DNA of 33,681 nt, from IMG/VR virus record IMGVR_UViG_3300028569_000100, positions 1-33,681 of that record. One strand, written 5' to 3'. Both the position numbers and the translations under genes were made by a program. Below are positions 6,671 through 15,400 of this stretch, one piece after another. Below the pieces are notes generated by a model, which was not told where the DNA came from, searched no databases, and saw nothing but the letters and a program-made list of their open reading frames with translations. The stretch comes from a virus. Positions within the stretch are counted from its first letter, which is position 1. Every line of letters begins with the position of its first letter.

Positions 6671-7387
6671 ATGGCATTACCAAAACCCACAGTCCCGACT
6701 TACGAATTGGAATTACCTTCTACAGGTAAGACAATTAAATATAGACCGTTTCTAGTAAAAGAAGAAAAACTTCTTCTGATTGCTACTGAATCAGCTGACG
6801 ATAAACAGATAAGAAATGCTATTGTTGAAATTCTAAAATCTTGTATTCTTACACGAGGAATAAAAGTAGAAGATCTTCCTATGTTTGACTTGGAATATAT
6901 TTTCTTACATATTCGATCTAAGTCTGTTGGTGAATTAATTGAGATGCTTTTTACTGCCAAAGATGATAATGAAACTAAACTTCCATATACTCTAAACCTT
7001 GAAGAAGTTACGTGTTTAAAACCAGAAGGACATGATAAAAAAGTTGCTTTTTCTGATGTAAGTGGATTGATCATGAAGTATCCAAGCATGGATCAGTTTA
7101 TAACTTCTCAAATCTTACAAAAAGATCAGAGCACTGAAGAAATATTTGATGAGATTATTAATTGCATTGATCAAATATATGATGGAGATGAAGTATGGGA
7201 AGCAAAAACCACACCTAAGAAAGAAATTAAAGATTACCTAGAAGGATTGACAAGCAAACAGTTTGAAGAAATTCAAAAATTCTATGCTACAATGCCAAAG
7301 GTTTCTCATACATTCTCTCTTATGAATCCAAATACTGGTGTTGCTTCTGAATATACCATTGAGGGATTGACAAATTTTTTCGGATAA
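6671..7387 (+). CDS. gp26: Baseplate hub subunit gp26 (T4_baseplate family)
   Basis: A 238-residue protein beginning with short Pro-rich residues and then ELPSTGKTIKYRPFLVKEEK, a clear signature of the T4 baseplate/gp26 family, followed by MFDLEYIFLHIRSKSVGE. The family acts in hub assembly and resembles tail assembly chaperones of other myophages. The 3' end runs into an A6-T6-type slippery sequence (7372-7381), and the -1 frame then stays open for another 64 codons. A minor 300-residue gp26-gp51 fusion is therefore plausible in addition to the 238-residue form. No clear Shine-Dalgarno precedes ATG 6671. Downstream are the tape-measure-like genes. Confidence 0.85.
   Translation: MALPKPTVPTYELELPSTGKTIKYRPFLVKEEKLLLIATESADDKQIRNAIVEILKSCILTRGIKVEDLPMFDLEYIFLHIRSKSVGELIEMLFTAKDDNETKLPYTLNLEEVTCLKPEGHDKKVAFSDVSGLIMKYPSMDQFITSQILQKDQSTEEIFDEIINCIDQIYDGDEVWEAKTTPKKEIKDYLEGLTSKQFEEIQKFYATMPKVSHTFSLMNPNTGVASEYTIEGLTNFFG
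7372..7381 (+). other. Putative -1 ribosomal frameshift site
   Basis: In the gp26 frame the end reads ACA AAT TTT TTC GGA TAA. Both A-AAT-TTT (7372-7378) and T-TTT-TTC (7375-7381) fit the X-XXY-YYZ heptamer for -1 slippage. The -1 frame opens only at 7363 (TGA at 7360-7362) and gp26 stops at 7387, so the whole overlap is 25 bases and contains the site. Slippage would give a 300-residue fusion ending at 7572. A possible hairpin ATCAGA (7418-7423) / TCTGAT (7434-7439) lies about 40 bases downstream and covers the alternative ATG. Confidence 0.6.
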
Positions 7388-7437
7388 GCCTCTTCCATGA
7401 AACTCTTGGCAATTTTTATCAGACTAATTTTAATCTG

Positions 7438-7572
7438 ATGTATTTTCATAAGTTTTCTCTCACTGAATTGGAAGAGATGCTGCCATGGGAAAGAGAAGTG
7501 TATGTTACTATGTTGATGAATCATTTAGAAGAAGAAAAAAACAATCAACAACAAAAACAGCAATTTAAATGA
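7438..7572 (+). CDS. gp51: gp51-like baseplate hub assembly protein (short frame, probably partly or wholly a frameshift extension of gp26)
   Basis: From ATG 7438 this encodes 44 residues, MYFHKFSLTELEEMLPWERE and on to LMNHLEEEKNNQQQK, a short charged helical protein. Its content and its place after gp26 fit the small gp51 (hub assembly catalyst) of marine T4-like phages. The open frame extends upstream to 7363 with coding-like residues (HETLGNFYQTNFNL just before the Met). ATG 7438 has no Shine-Dalgarno and sits in a small predicted hairpin, so translation by -1 frameshift from gp26 is an attractive alternative to independent start. The stop TGA overlaps the next ATG (ATGA, 7569-7572), which shows that translation through this frame is likely coupled to the large downstream gene. 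Confidence 0.65.
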   Translation: MYFHKFSLTELEEMLPWEREVYVTMLMNHLEEEKNNQQQKQQFK

Positions 7573-10500
7573 ATCCAGATAACTTACCACAACCACCGCA
7601 AGGAGTATTAGACCCAAAACAGCCATGGTGGCCTGGGAAGGTTGGTGAAAAAACTTGGATGGTACTTAAAGCCAAACTTACTGGTGGAGAAGCATTTGGC
7701 ACTGGGTATTCGTCAGCTGTAAATTTAACAAATGCCGACGCTGATACATTAATTGAAAATCTAAAGAAAGATCCTCGTGGTTATCCTCAGATGGATGATG
7801 GCGGCGGTGGTATGCGCCAGATGGAAAATATTATAAAATATCAGGAGTGGTTAAGAGAAGAGTATCTTGAGAAACCATTTAGAAAACAAGTAGATGCCAA
7901 GATAGAAGAAGCTGCTATTGAGTCTCGAATGAAAGAGATAGAGGCAGAAAGAAAAGAGAAAAAACCACCAAAAACAAAAGAAGAAGTTGTTGTTATACTT
8001 GAAGATAAAATAGAAGCATTAGAATCAATTTTAGAAGATGTAAATCCACCTCGCAGTGAGTATCAGGTATCCGATCCGTGGGAAGGTACTTATACAACTG
8101 GTGCACCACCTCCAGCTGCAAAAAAAACTAAGAAAAAAGGAAGACCCAAAGGCAGTAAAAATAAAGCTACAAAGAAAAAGAAAACTTCTCCAGCAGGTGG
8201 CGGCGGTGGAGATCAACCACCATCACCAAAAAAATCTTTTGCGACTAAGATGGGTGGTGGATTAAAAAATGTTGGTAAATCTTTAGGAAAAAGTTTGATA
8301 GATAAACTTGAGGGCGGTGCACCCTTAGGAGAAAACCAAGGTCCATCTGTATTATCTGCTGGTATTTGGATAGGCAAAAAAATTACTACAGCATTTGGAG
8401 ATGCTAAAAAACAACAGCAACGAGCAGCAGAAGCAGAAGAAAATGGTGCTGAAATACCACCAGAAATGAAAGAGAAAGGTTATTTTCTCAAAAAAGCATT
8501 GGGGTATCAATTTGGTGGAAAAGTATTAGATCAAACAGTTGGCGCATTCTTTGAAAATATTCCATCAAAACAATCAAGTAAAAAGGCGGGGTTTGGAGAC
8601 ACGTTTGGTTATGGAGACAAAGATCCCGAGAAGAAAAAACAACAAGCACAACAACAATCTGAAGTAAAAGATTTAGCATCAGGATTTAGAAACGTTACTA
8701 AATCTTTGGGTGGTATTAATCAGTCGATTAATCAACTGACACAGACAATGACTTCTCTAGTTGATCAAACAACACGAGTTGCTGATATACTAGAAGCGAT
8801 ACAAAATAGTATTGCTGGATCAATAGATGTAGAAATTAATTCTGAAAATGATGCCGCTGCTGTGGATACAGCATCTACTGGAGGAGACATCAACATAGGC
8901 GACATCAATCTTGGCGGTGATGATGAAGAAGGCGGACTTAATTTACTTGATATTCTTAGTGGTGCAGATGATATTTTAGATATTGCAAATCTCAGAAAAA
9001 AGAAAACGGGATTAGCAAGACAAAATCCATTATATAAAAAGGCAAGAAAAAAAGGTATGCCAAAAATGCCAAGAGGCAAAGGTATGCCTAAAGGTATGCC
9101 AAAAATGCCAGGTGGAATGGGTAAATTTGGTATGTTAAAAAATATTATGAATGTGGGAAGAACAGCACTTTCCGAAGGCACAGGACCAGTAGCAGGTTCT
9201 GTAAATGCTTTAGTTGGTGAAGCAGGACCTGAATTAATTACTGGAGCATCTCCTGATAAATCTGCAGACGGTGGAGCAGCATCTCCTGATAAATCTGCAG
9301 ACGGTGGAGCAGCATCTCCCAATAAACTCGCAGAAGGTGGAGTAACACAGGGAGCAGGTAGTAACATTTTAGCAACAGGTTTGGGTGCAGGTGCCAGTGA
9401 TTTAATGAAACTAGCGCAACCATTTGCTAATGTAATGGAGATGCCATTTAAAGTAATTGGTGCTCAAATATCTGGTGCTCTTGCTAGTTTAATAAGTGCT
9501 GCTGGACCTTTTAGTGGTGTGCTTGCTAAAATGTTTTCGCCATTACTTGGTGGATTAGCAACTACATTTGGATTAAAGAAAACTGCTTTTGCTGCTGAGT
9601 TAGATTCTGCTGCGATGACAGAAAAGCAAGGCGCTAAAGAGTTGAGTAAATTCTTTGCTAGTTTCTTTAAGTTGTTTGGTATTAACATTGGTGGAGGTGA
9701 TGATACTGAGGATACTGCGGATCCTCCAGGCGGATATGTTCCTATTGATTGGAAAAAAGACCCAGCATTTGGAGCAGCAGTTAATAAAGTAGCACAACAT
9801 TTTAATATTAATGCGGCAGATTTGATGGGATTGATGGCGTCTGAATCTGGATTGAGACCAGATGCAGATAACAAAGGTGGTCATGTTGGTCTAATTCAAT
9901 TTAGTGCTACCTCTGCTATAGCTGCTGGCACCACTCAAGCTGCTTTGAAAAAAATGTCAAGAGCAGAGCAGATGCCATACGTTCAAAAGTATTTGGAGAA
10001 TGCTAAACTTCCTAAGGGTGCTTCTGCTGGTCAATTATACACTGCAGTTTTCCTACCTGCATTTGTTGGAAAACCAGACGATTTTGTTGTAGCAAATAAA
10101 GGTGGCACTGAGCCAGCTGGTTATCCAGAATCTAAAAGTTGGTATAGCAGCAATAAAGGTTTGGATATGAATAATGATGGCAAATTAACCATCAGAGAGT
10201 TGGGCGAAAGGATACAGAAAAAGAAAAAAGAATTTGGTATACCAATGGCACGAGGTGGCGTAGAATCTACAACTTCTAGTTTTACTAATCAAATACGAGG
10301 AGTGTTTGAAATGGATGGACCTGATACAGGTTATCGAGTGCCAGAAGATTTAACGGGTGGGCAACCTGTCATAGGTCATGGTCTTGAGTGGTTAATTAAG
10401 ATGCAGAATAAATTTATCATTCTTCCTGGTATTAATAAAGAGTATAATGTTTATAGAGACCCAGCAAAAGCATTCACTAGATACGAGCAAATAGGAAGTA

Positions 10501-10955
10501 GAGGTGGGGTACAGGTTGATGGTTTAGTTGATGTAATGGGCAAAATAATATACAATGACCAATCACAAAACACTGAAGTTGCTGCAACCTATGGAGAAGG
10601 ATTTCCCAAGAAATCAGCTCCATCTTGGATGGATCAATTAGAAAAAGAGTATCAACGAAATATAGGAAGACCTCTTAATCCAGGAACTTCAAGACCTGGA
10701 AGAGGAGGGGCTGATACCTGGGAAGGACCTGTAAGAGGTGCATCACTACCAGAGGGTCAAATAACACCAATAGGTATTCCGAAAAATACTGGATCTGGCA
10801 CTATTGGCACCACTGTTATTGCTATGGTGCAACCAATGATTCAATACGTTCCTGTCTCTGTGCCTGGACCAACAACAGTTGAATATGTGCCAGCAAATCC
10901 ATTTACTGCTGCTAAAATTGGTAATGAAATGGTTTATTTACAAGGTCTATCCTAA
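7569..10955 (+). CDS. Giant tail/tape-measure-like protein with lytic transglycosylase-like domain and EF-hand loop
   Basis: 1128 residues. In order: an acidic/basic helical N-terminus; an AT-hook-like GRPKGSKNK at 191-199 within a Lys-rich stretch; a block from about 257 (GPSVLSAGIWIGKKI, then DAKKQQQRAAEAEE) shared with the next protein; a Gly/Lys/Met-rich linker (about 490-520); LVGEAGPELI near 547-556, a motif common in tape measure proteins; three 11-residue repeats (560-592); a hydrophobic Ala/Gly helix region (about 600-680); then a transglycosylase-like domain with MASESGLRPDAD and GHVGLIQFSAT (candidate catalytic Glu759). An EF-hand loop follows at 866-877 (D-x-N-x-D-G-x-L-T-x-x-E). 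It probably spans or caps the tail lumen and cuts peptidoglycan at entry. The T4 tape measure gp29 is about half this length, so the tape-measure role is inferred. Confidence 0.75.
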   Translation: MNPDNLPQPPQGVLDPKQPWWPGKVGEKTWMVLKAKLTGGEAFGTGYSSAVNLTNADADTLIENLKKDPRGYPQMDDGGGGMRQMENIIKYQEWLREEYLEKPFRKQVDAKIEEAAIESRMKEIEAERKEKKPPKTKEEVVVILEDKIEALESILEDVNPPRSEYQVSDPWEGTYTTGAPPPAAKKTKKKGRPKGSKNKATKKKKTSPAGGGGGDQPPSPKKSFATKMGGGLKNVGKSLGKSLIDKLEGGAPLGENQGPSVLSAGIWIGKKITTAFGDAKKQQQRAAEAEENGAEIPPEMKEKGYFLKKALGYQFGGKVLDQTVGAFFENIPSKQSSKKAGFGDTFGYGDKDPEKKKQQAQQQSEVKDLASGFRNVTKSLGGINQSINQLTQTMTSLVDQTTRVADILEAIQNSIAGSIDVEINSENDAAAVDTASTGGDINIGDINLGGDDEEGGLNLLDILSGADDILDIANLRKKKTGLARQNPLYKKARKKGMPKMPRGKGMPKGMPKMPGGMGKFGMLKNIMNVGRTALSEGTGPVAGSVNALVGEAGPELITGASPDKSADGGAASPDKSADGGAASPNKLAEGGVTQGAGSNILATGLGAGASDLMKLAQPFANVMEMPFKVIGAQISGALASLISAAGPFSGVLAKMFSPLLGGLATTFGLKKTAFAAELDSAAMTEKQGAKELSKFFASFFKLFGINIGGGDDTEDTADPPGGYVPIDWKKDPAFGAAVNKVAQHFNINAADLMGLMASESGLRPDADNKGGHVGLIQFSATSAIAAGTTQAALKKMSRAEQMPYVQKYLENAKLPKGASAGQLYTAVFLPAFVGKPDDFVVANKGGTEPAGYPESKSWYSSNKGLDMNNDGKLTIRELGERIQKKKKEFGIPMARGGVESTTSSFTNQIRGVFEMDGPDTGYRVPEDLTGGQPVIGHGLEWLIKMQNKFIILPGINKEYNVYRDPAKAFTRYEQIGSRGGVQVDGLVDVMGKIIYNDQSQNTEVAATYGEGFPKKSAPSWMDQLEKEYQRNIGRPLNPGTSRPGRGGADTWEGPVRGASLPEGQITPIGIPKNTGSGTIGTTVIAMVQPMIQYVPVSVPGPTTVEYVPANPFTAAKIGNEMVYLQGLS
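9246..9344 (+). repeat. Three tandem 33-bp in-frame repeats
   Basis: Two identical 33-base units (9246-9278, 9279-9311) and a third diverged unit (9312-9344) encode ASPDKSADGGA twice and ASPNKLAEGGV. They lie between the GEAGPE motif and the hydrophobic region of the large tail protein. The identity of two copies suggests recent slippage or duplication. Confidence 0.9.
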
Positions 10956-10978
10956 ATATCAAAAGGTAAGTAGATAGA

Positions 10979-13972
10979 ATGTCAGCAGGAACATCCACAC
11001 CAGTAGAAGCAGGTCAGGGTCCATCGGTATTGGGGATCGCTGCATCTATTGGTGCGAAAATTCGTGATGCTGCAGAAGATGCTAAGGAGCAAAGAGAAAA
11101 AGCAGCAGAGAAAGGAGAAACGCCTAAGAAAGGATCTTTATTTAAATCTGCTTTAGGTAATCAATTTAATCCAGTTAAATCAAAGAAAGCAAAGGCTAAT
11201 TGGTCTAAACAATTTGATTGGAATAAAACTTCAAAAAGTGATCAACAAGTCAAACCACCGTCTGGAGATGGCGGTGGAGATTCTAAAGGTAAATTAAAAG
11301 AATTTATTGCTGGTGGATTTACTGGGATTCTAAAAGACACTGGGTCAATGGACGCCAAATTAGGTGGCGTTAAATCATTAGCAGGTGCAAATTTATCAGA
11401 AGTTACTAGATCTTCTAGCACACTTGCCGTTATTAAAGATAGTATTGACGCGCAAACCGAATTAAGAAAAAAAGCACTAGAAGAAGCTAAGTTTGCTAGA
11501 GCAGAGAAACAGTTAGAAAAAACAAAAGATGTTGCTGGTGTTTCTAAATCCGAATCAGCAGATAAAGAAGATGAGGAAGGTGATGGAGACGGCGGTGGTG
11601 ATGGAGGTGATGATAAAGGAGGAGGATTTGATTTATTTGGCACTCTTCTAGGTGGACTCGATGCAGTCGAAAACATCATGCAAATTAGGACTTTGCTATC
11701 TGGTGGCAAGGCAGCTGCTAGTGTTGCTAGTGGTGTTAGTGGCGCTGCTGGTGCTGCTGGTGGCGCTGCTCAAACAGCTGGTAGCATAGGTGCTGGTGCA
11801 GGCGCTGCAATTGTTGGCGGTGTTGGTCTTGGCATATCTGCTCTTGGCGAAGGTATGTTTCAACTGGGAAAGGTGGGTGATAAGTCATTAAAAGATAGAA
11901 AAAAATCAATTGATGAAAAGAAAGCAAAAGGAGAGAATACTTTCTTAGATGAAGCACTTCAAGTTGGGCAGACTGGAGTTGGAGAAATAGGAAAAACTCT
12001 TGGCGTTGCTCTGGATGTGGGTGGAGCTCCATTTAGATATGCTATTGAAGCACTACGAAATCCATTCTTGAGTCCAGAGCAAAAGGAAGAGCAAGCAAAT
12101 AATCTTGCTAAGATGGATACACGAATCAGAGAACACTCTCGTGGATGGATGAATCGTATTGACTTCATGAATGTTATTCCAGACGAAAAAGGTGGTCTTG
12201 GTAATGTTTACGGCAGGGAAGGTGCTACAAAAGAGATGGCAGGTAAAATGTCAGAGGGCGGCATAGTACCACTATCAAAAGGTGGGTTGGCACCAGGACT
12301 GTATGACAATCCAACCAAAGGAATGCTATCTCCTGGTCAGAGTGTTATTCCTTTAAATCGTAGTGCTGGCAAAGAGATGCTTGGCAACTCAGGCGACAAA
12401 TCATCTGGTGGCACTCCAGAAGAAACCGCAATGAGTACTGTTGGTGCTATGATTCTTGGTGTGTCTGCTGGCATGTTGGGTAAAACTGATAGTGGCACGG
12501 TAGGAGACCAAGTAAAACAAGATATCAGAAAAGCATCTAAAAAATTTGGAATATCTAATCTCACCTTTACTTCTTCCATTGGAAGAGGACAGTTTGGTGC
12601 AGTTGATACTCAAAAAGATAGTAAAGATTTTATGATGTCTTTATTTGATGGTATGAAAATATCTGGCGGTAGCGGTGGGGGAGGAGGGAAAAATAAAAAG
12701 GGCGATGGAGATCCTCCAGGTGGCGCCCCAGCAGGGTTGAAAGCTGATTTAGAGGCAGATATTGGAAAAAACGCTAGTCAAATGAAAGAAGAAATTATGC
12801 AAAGTGGAGCAGGAGGAATTGTTGATCCGACTCAACAACCATGGTGCGCCGCATATGTTAATTCACAATTAAAAAGAAGTGGAATTATGGGATCTAATTC
12901 TGCTATGGCTGATAGTTATGAAAACTGGGGAGCACCAGTAGATAAAAACAATATTCAATATGGTGATGTATTGGTTGGTGACTACGGTGGTGGAAGTAGA
13001 TCTCATGTAATGTTTGCTGCTGGACCTGTTAAAAACGGAGTAGTAGAAATTATAGGTGGAAACCAAAGTGGCGTAGTTTCTAGGGGATCTATAGCAGTAA
13101 ATAAAATTGATTATGCTAGAAGAGCATCTTCGCAACCACCTGCATTACCAACAAGCACTAAGAAACCAGAACCAACAGCAAAAGCATCACCACCAAAACC
13201 AGCACCAAATCCAGATAACAGACAAGCAGCATTGCCAGAAGCAGAAAGCGTAACTCAAGTTGCTCAATCTGGAATGGTTGGTAAACCAAAACAAGCAGAA
13301 GACGGTAACTCGTTTAATATACTTAATCCATTTAGCTGGGGTAAAGCGATGGACGCTGGAGACAAGGCTAGAAAAGGACAAGGAGGATATAAAAAAAATA
13401 TGACTGGGAATATGTTGAATCGTAATGCAGCACTAGCAGAAGCGATGAAGAGTGCTGGCATGGCACGAGGCGGAACAGGGGGCGGAAAGGAAGATATTAT
13501 GAGACGTAATGCTGCTCAATTGAGATCACGGAGAGTAACAGAACAACGCACAAGATTAGGAGTCCAAAAAGTTGACGGTAGATATGTCAATATGGGGGTT
13601 AGCGACCAAGCAGTTGGTAAAAATCCATGGTGGAAAGGATGGAATAAAAAAAATGATCGTGTAGAAAGACAACAGAAACAAGAAGCATTATCTAAATCAC
13701 TTGCCGAAAGGTTAAATAGAGAGGAAGGATTAAACAAACCAAGAGCAATCCCACCTCCAGCAAGACCGTCTCCAGGAAGATCACCAGGGTCTGGTGGTGG
13801 CACAAGACCAACTTCTACTCAAGCAACATCTTCTGGTGCAATTGCGGTTATGCCATCAGCAGCACCCAAAGCACCGTCAGCATCAGCAGAAGGATCTTTT
13901 GGATCTGCTGTGCCAGTTGGTAAAACTAGCGCAATGGTATTTGCGGATTTCTTATATACAGATTTAGTATAA
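10979..13972 (+). CDS. Large tail protein with NlpC/P60- or CHAP-like peptidase domain
   Basis: 997 residues. The N-terminus (12-64) is paralogous to a block of the preceding protein (GPSVLGIAASIGAKI, DAKEQREKAAE, KSALGNQF). An Ala/Gly-rich hydrophobic stretch follows (about 240-300), then the tape-measure-like EGGIVPLSKGGLAPG and LSPGQSVIPLNRS region (about 425-465). A peptidase-like domain covers about 590-710: PWCAAYVNSQLKRSG (Cys623), GDVLVGD, SHVMFAAG (His676) and IIGGNQSG (Asn695), the order expected of C40/CHAP-type cell-wall hydrolases. The C-terminal third is Pro/Lys-rich and low in complexity. It likely cleaves peptidoglycan cross-links during entry and works with the upstream transglycosylase. 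Shine-Dalgarno AAAGGTAAG lies about 10 bases before ATG. Substrate is not readable from sequence. Confidence 0.75.
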   Translation: MSAGTSTPVEAGQGPSVLGIAASIGAKIRDAAEDAKEQREKAAEKGETPKKGSLFKSALGNQFNPVKSKKAKANWSKQFDWNKTSKSDQQVKPPSGDGGGDSKGKLKEFIAGGFTGILKDTGSMDAKLGGVKSLAGANLSEVTRSSSTLAVIKDSIDAQTELRKKALEEAKFARAEKQLEKTKDVAGVSKSESADKEDEEGDGDGGGDGGDDKGGGFDLFGTLLGGLDAVENIMQIRTLLSGGKAAASVASGVSGAAGAAGGAAQTAGSIGAGAGAAIVGGVGLGISALGEGMFQLGKVGDKSLKDRKKSIDEKKAKGENTFLDEALQVGQTGVGEIGKTLGVALDVGGAPFRYAIEALRNPFLSPEQKEEQANNLAKMDTRIREHSRGWMNRIDFMNVIPDEKGGLGNVYGREGATKEMAGKMSEGGIVPLSKGGLAPGLYDNPTKGMLSPGQSVIPLNRSAGKEMLGNSGDKSSGGTPEETAMSTVGAMILGVSAGMLGKTDSGTVGDQVKQDIRKASKKFGISNLTFTSSIGRGQFGAVDTQKDSKDFMMSLFDGMKISGGSGGGGGKNKKGDGDPPGGAPAGLKADLEADIGKNASQMKEEIMQSGAGGIVDPTQQPWCAAYVNSQLKRSGIMGSNSAMADSYENWGAPVDKNNIQYGDVLVGDYGGGSRSHVMFAAGPVKNGVVEIIGGNQSGVVSRGSIAVNKIDYARRASSQPPALPTSTKKPEPTAKASPPKPAPNPDNRQAALPEAESVTQVAQSGMVGKPKQAEDGNSFNILNPFSWGKAMDAGDKARKGQGGYKKNMTGNMLNRNAALAEAMKSAGMARGGTGGGKEDIMRRNAAQLRSRRVTEQRTRLGVQKVDGRYVNMGVSDQAVGKNPWWKGWNKKNDRVERQQKQEALSKSLAERLNREEGLNKPRAIPPPARPSPGRSPGSGGGTRPTSTQATSSGAIAVMPSAAPKAPSASAEGSFGSAVPVGKTSAMVFADFLYTDLV

Positions 13973-13976
13973 ATCA

Positions 13977-15383
13977 ATGGCACAAAACTCCAGACAATTT
14001 ACAGCAGAATCTATAATTCTGACTACTATAGACAAAAAAAGTTATGATATAACTTTACTTGTGTTGGAATTTTCTATCTATGAAAATATTAATAATCCTT
14101 ACATATTAGGTGAGATTATCATAGAGGATACCACAGCAAATCTTCTTGCTAATTTACCTATACAAGGCAGAGAATTATTGACTTTTAATATTAAAACGGA
14201 AACATTTTCCGAAACAACATATAAGTATTCTTTATCTGTTAGTGGCATTGATGTGCGAGTTATTTCTGGTAGACAGCAAGTATATAAATTAAATCTTATT
14301 AGTTATATCGGAATGGTTAATGAAGGATTGCGTATTGGTGGTGTGTTGAGTGGTAGTAATGATAAAATTGTTGAAGATATTTTAAAAAAATATTTGAAAA
14401 CTGATAAAAAATATGATGGCGAAAAAGCAAGATTTGAGCAGAAATGGTTGCCGTCAATAAAAAGACCATTTGATTTCATTTATCAATTAGCACCAATAAC
14501 AATTTCTTCTAATACACCTGGTGGCACTGGTGGCACTTCACAAGATAAATCTTCTGGTGAATCTACTGGCACTACAAGTTTGGATACCACAAATACAACA
14601 AAACTTTCTGGCACTGCTGGATATGTATTTTTTGAAACACATGATGCTTATGTTTTTAAATCTTTAGATTTGTTATGCTCTTCGGGAGAATCTCCTTATG
14701 GTGGTGATGCTCCAAAATATACTTATGACTACGGAATTGTAAACAGTGAAGGATCTGAAGCAGGCGCTCCTTTAAAAATTCTGGAATATACATTCGTAAA
14801 TGAATTCGATATACTCAAGCAGTTGAGACAAGGTTTGTATTCTACGATGTGTATTTTCTTTGATGTTAATAGTTGCGAATATCAAGAAAACATTTATAAA
14901 ATAGAAGATACATATGCTCAAATGTCTCATCTAGGATCAGCAACTAAAATACCAAAAGGTCAAAAAGATTTAGCGGGTCATGCTACTCGTGTTATGACTC
15001 AGATGGTTAATAATGAATTATTTCATGATGATCCAAAAACGGCAGGAAGTGATGGAGCAAGTTACAAAGATGTCTATAAGTATTCTATTGCTCAATCTAA
15101 TGCAAGATATAAATTAGCTTCTAATCAACAGCTAAATATTGTGGTCCCGCCAAATCTTACAATAAGAGCAGGGGATAAACTAGAATTGTTATTTCCTAAT
15201 ATGACTAGTGATGAAGATAGAAAAACTAATCCTTATGATGAAGAGCATAGTGGTAATTATTTGATAAAAGGTATAGGATATAATTTCATAATGAGAGGAG
15301 CACAACCACTTACTGGCACGACAAATATTAGTTTGATAAGAGATTCTTTTGGAAGAAAAAACACGACTAGCAAGATAAAATAA
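13977..15383 (+). CDS. gp27: Baseplate hub protein, gp27-like
   Basis: 468 residues of beta-rich sequence. Motifs FSIYENINNPYILGEIIIED near the start, GRELLTFNIKTE, VYKLNLISYIGMVNEG and a C-terminal GDKLELLFPNMTS with GNYLIKGIGYNFIMRGA match the order of tube-like hub domains in T4 gp27 and its marine homologues. gp27 forms the trimeric hub on which gp5 and the needle sit. A low-complexity Ser/Thr/Gly insert (about residues 178-210) interrupts the fold. It starts four bases after the previous stop with no Shine-Dalgarno, so re-initiation or coupling is likely. Similarity to T4 gp27 is structural in kind and weak in sequence, so the assignment leans on context before the gp5-like gene. Confidence 0.75.
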   Translation: MAQNSRQFTAESIILTTIDKKSYDITLLVLEFSIYENINNPYILGEIIIEDTTANLLANLPIQGRELLTFNIKTETFSETTYKYSLSVSGIDVRVISGRQQVYKLNLISYIGMVNEGLRIGGVLSGSNDKIVEDILKKYLKTDKKYDGEKARFEQKWLPSIKRPFDFIYQLAPITISSNTPGGTGGTSQDKSSGESTGTTSLDTTNTTKLSGTAGYVFFETHDAYVFKSLDLLCSSGESPYGGDAPKYTYDYGIVNSEGSEAGAPLKILEYTFVNEFDILKQLRQGLYSTMCIFFDVNSCEYQENIYKIEDTYAQMSHLGSATKIPKGQKDLAGHATRVMTQMVNNELFHDDPKTAGSDGASYKDVYKYSIAQSNARYKLASNQQLNIVVPPNLTIRAGDKLELLFPNMTSDEDRKTNPYDEEHSGNYLIKGIGYNFIMRGAQPLTGTTNISLIRDSFGRKNTTSKIK

Positions 15384-15400
15384 TATGAGACATATCAACT

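Noticed and set aside
9246-9344. CRISPR-like array
   Set aside because: The repeats are directly adjacent, in frame and without spacers; they are coding tandem repeats.
8765-9367. 200-codon open frame on the minus strand
   Set aside because: It lies fully inside the large tail gene, has a Pro/Ser/Leu-rich low-complexity product that mirrors the repeats on the plus strand, and has no ribosome site or promoter.
11242-11709. 155-codon minus-strand open frame
   Set aside because: Its Pro/Ser-rich product is the antisense of a Gly/Asp/Lys-rich stretch; no independent signal supports it.
13968-13975. TATAAATC before the gp27-like gene as a late promoter
   Set aside because: It overlaps the preceding stop codon and leaves almost no leader; in an AT-rich genome such a near-match is expected by chance.
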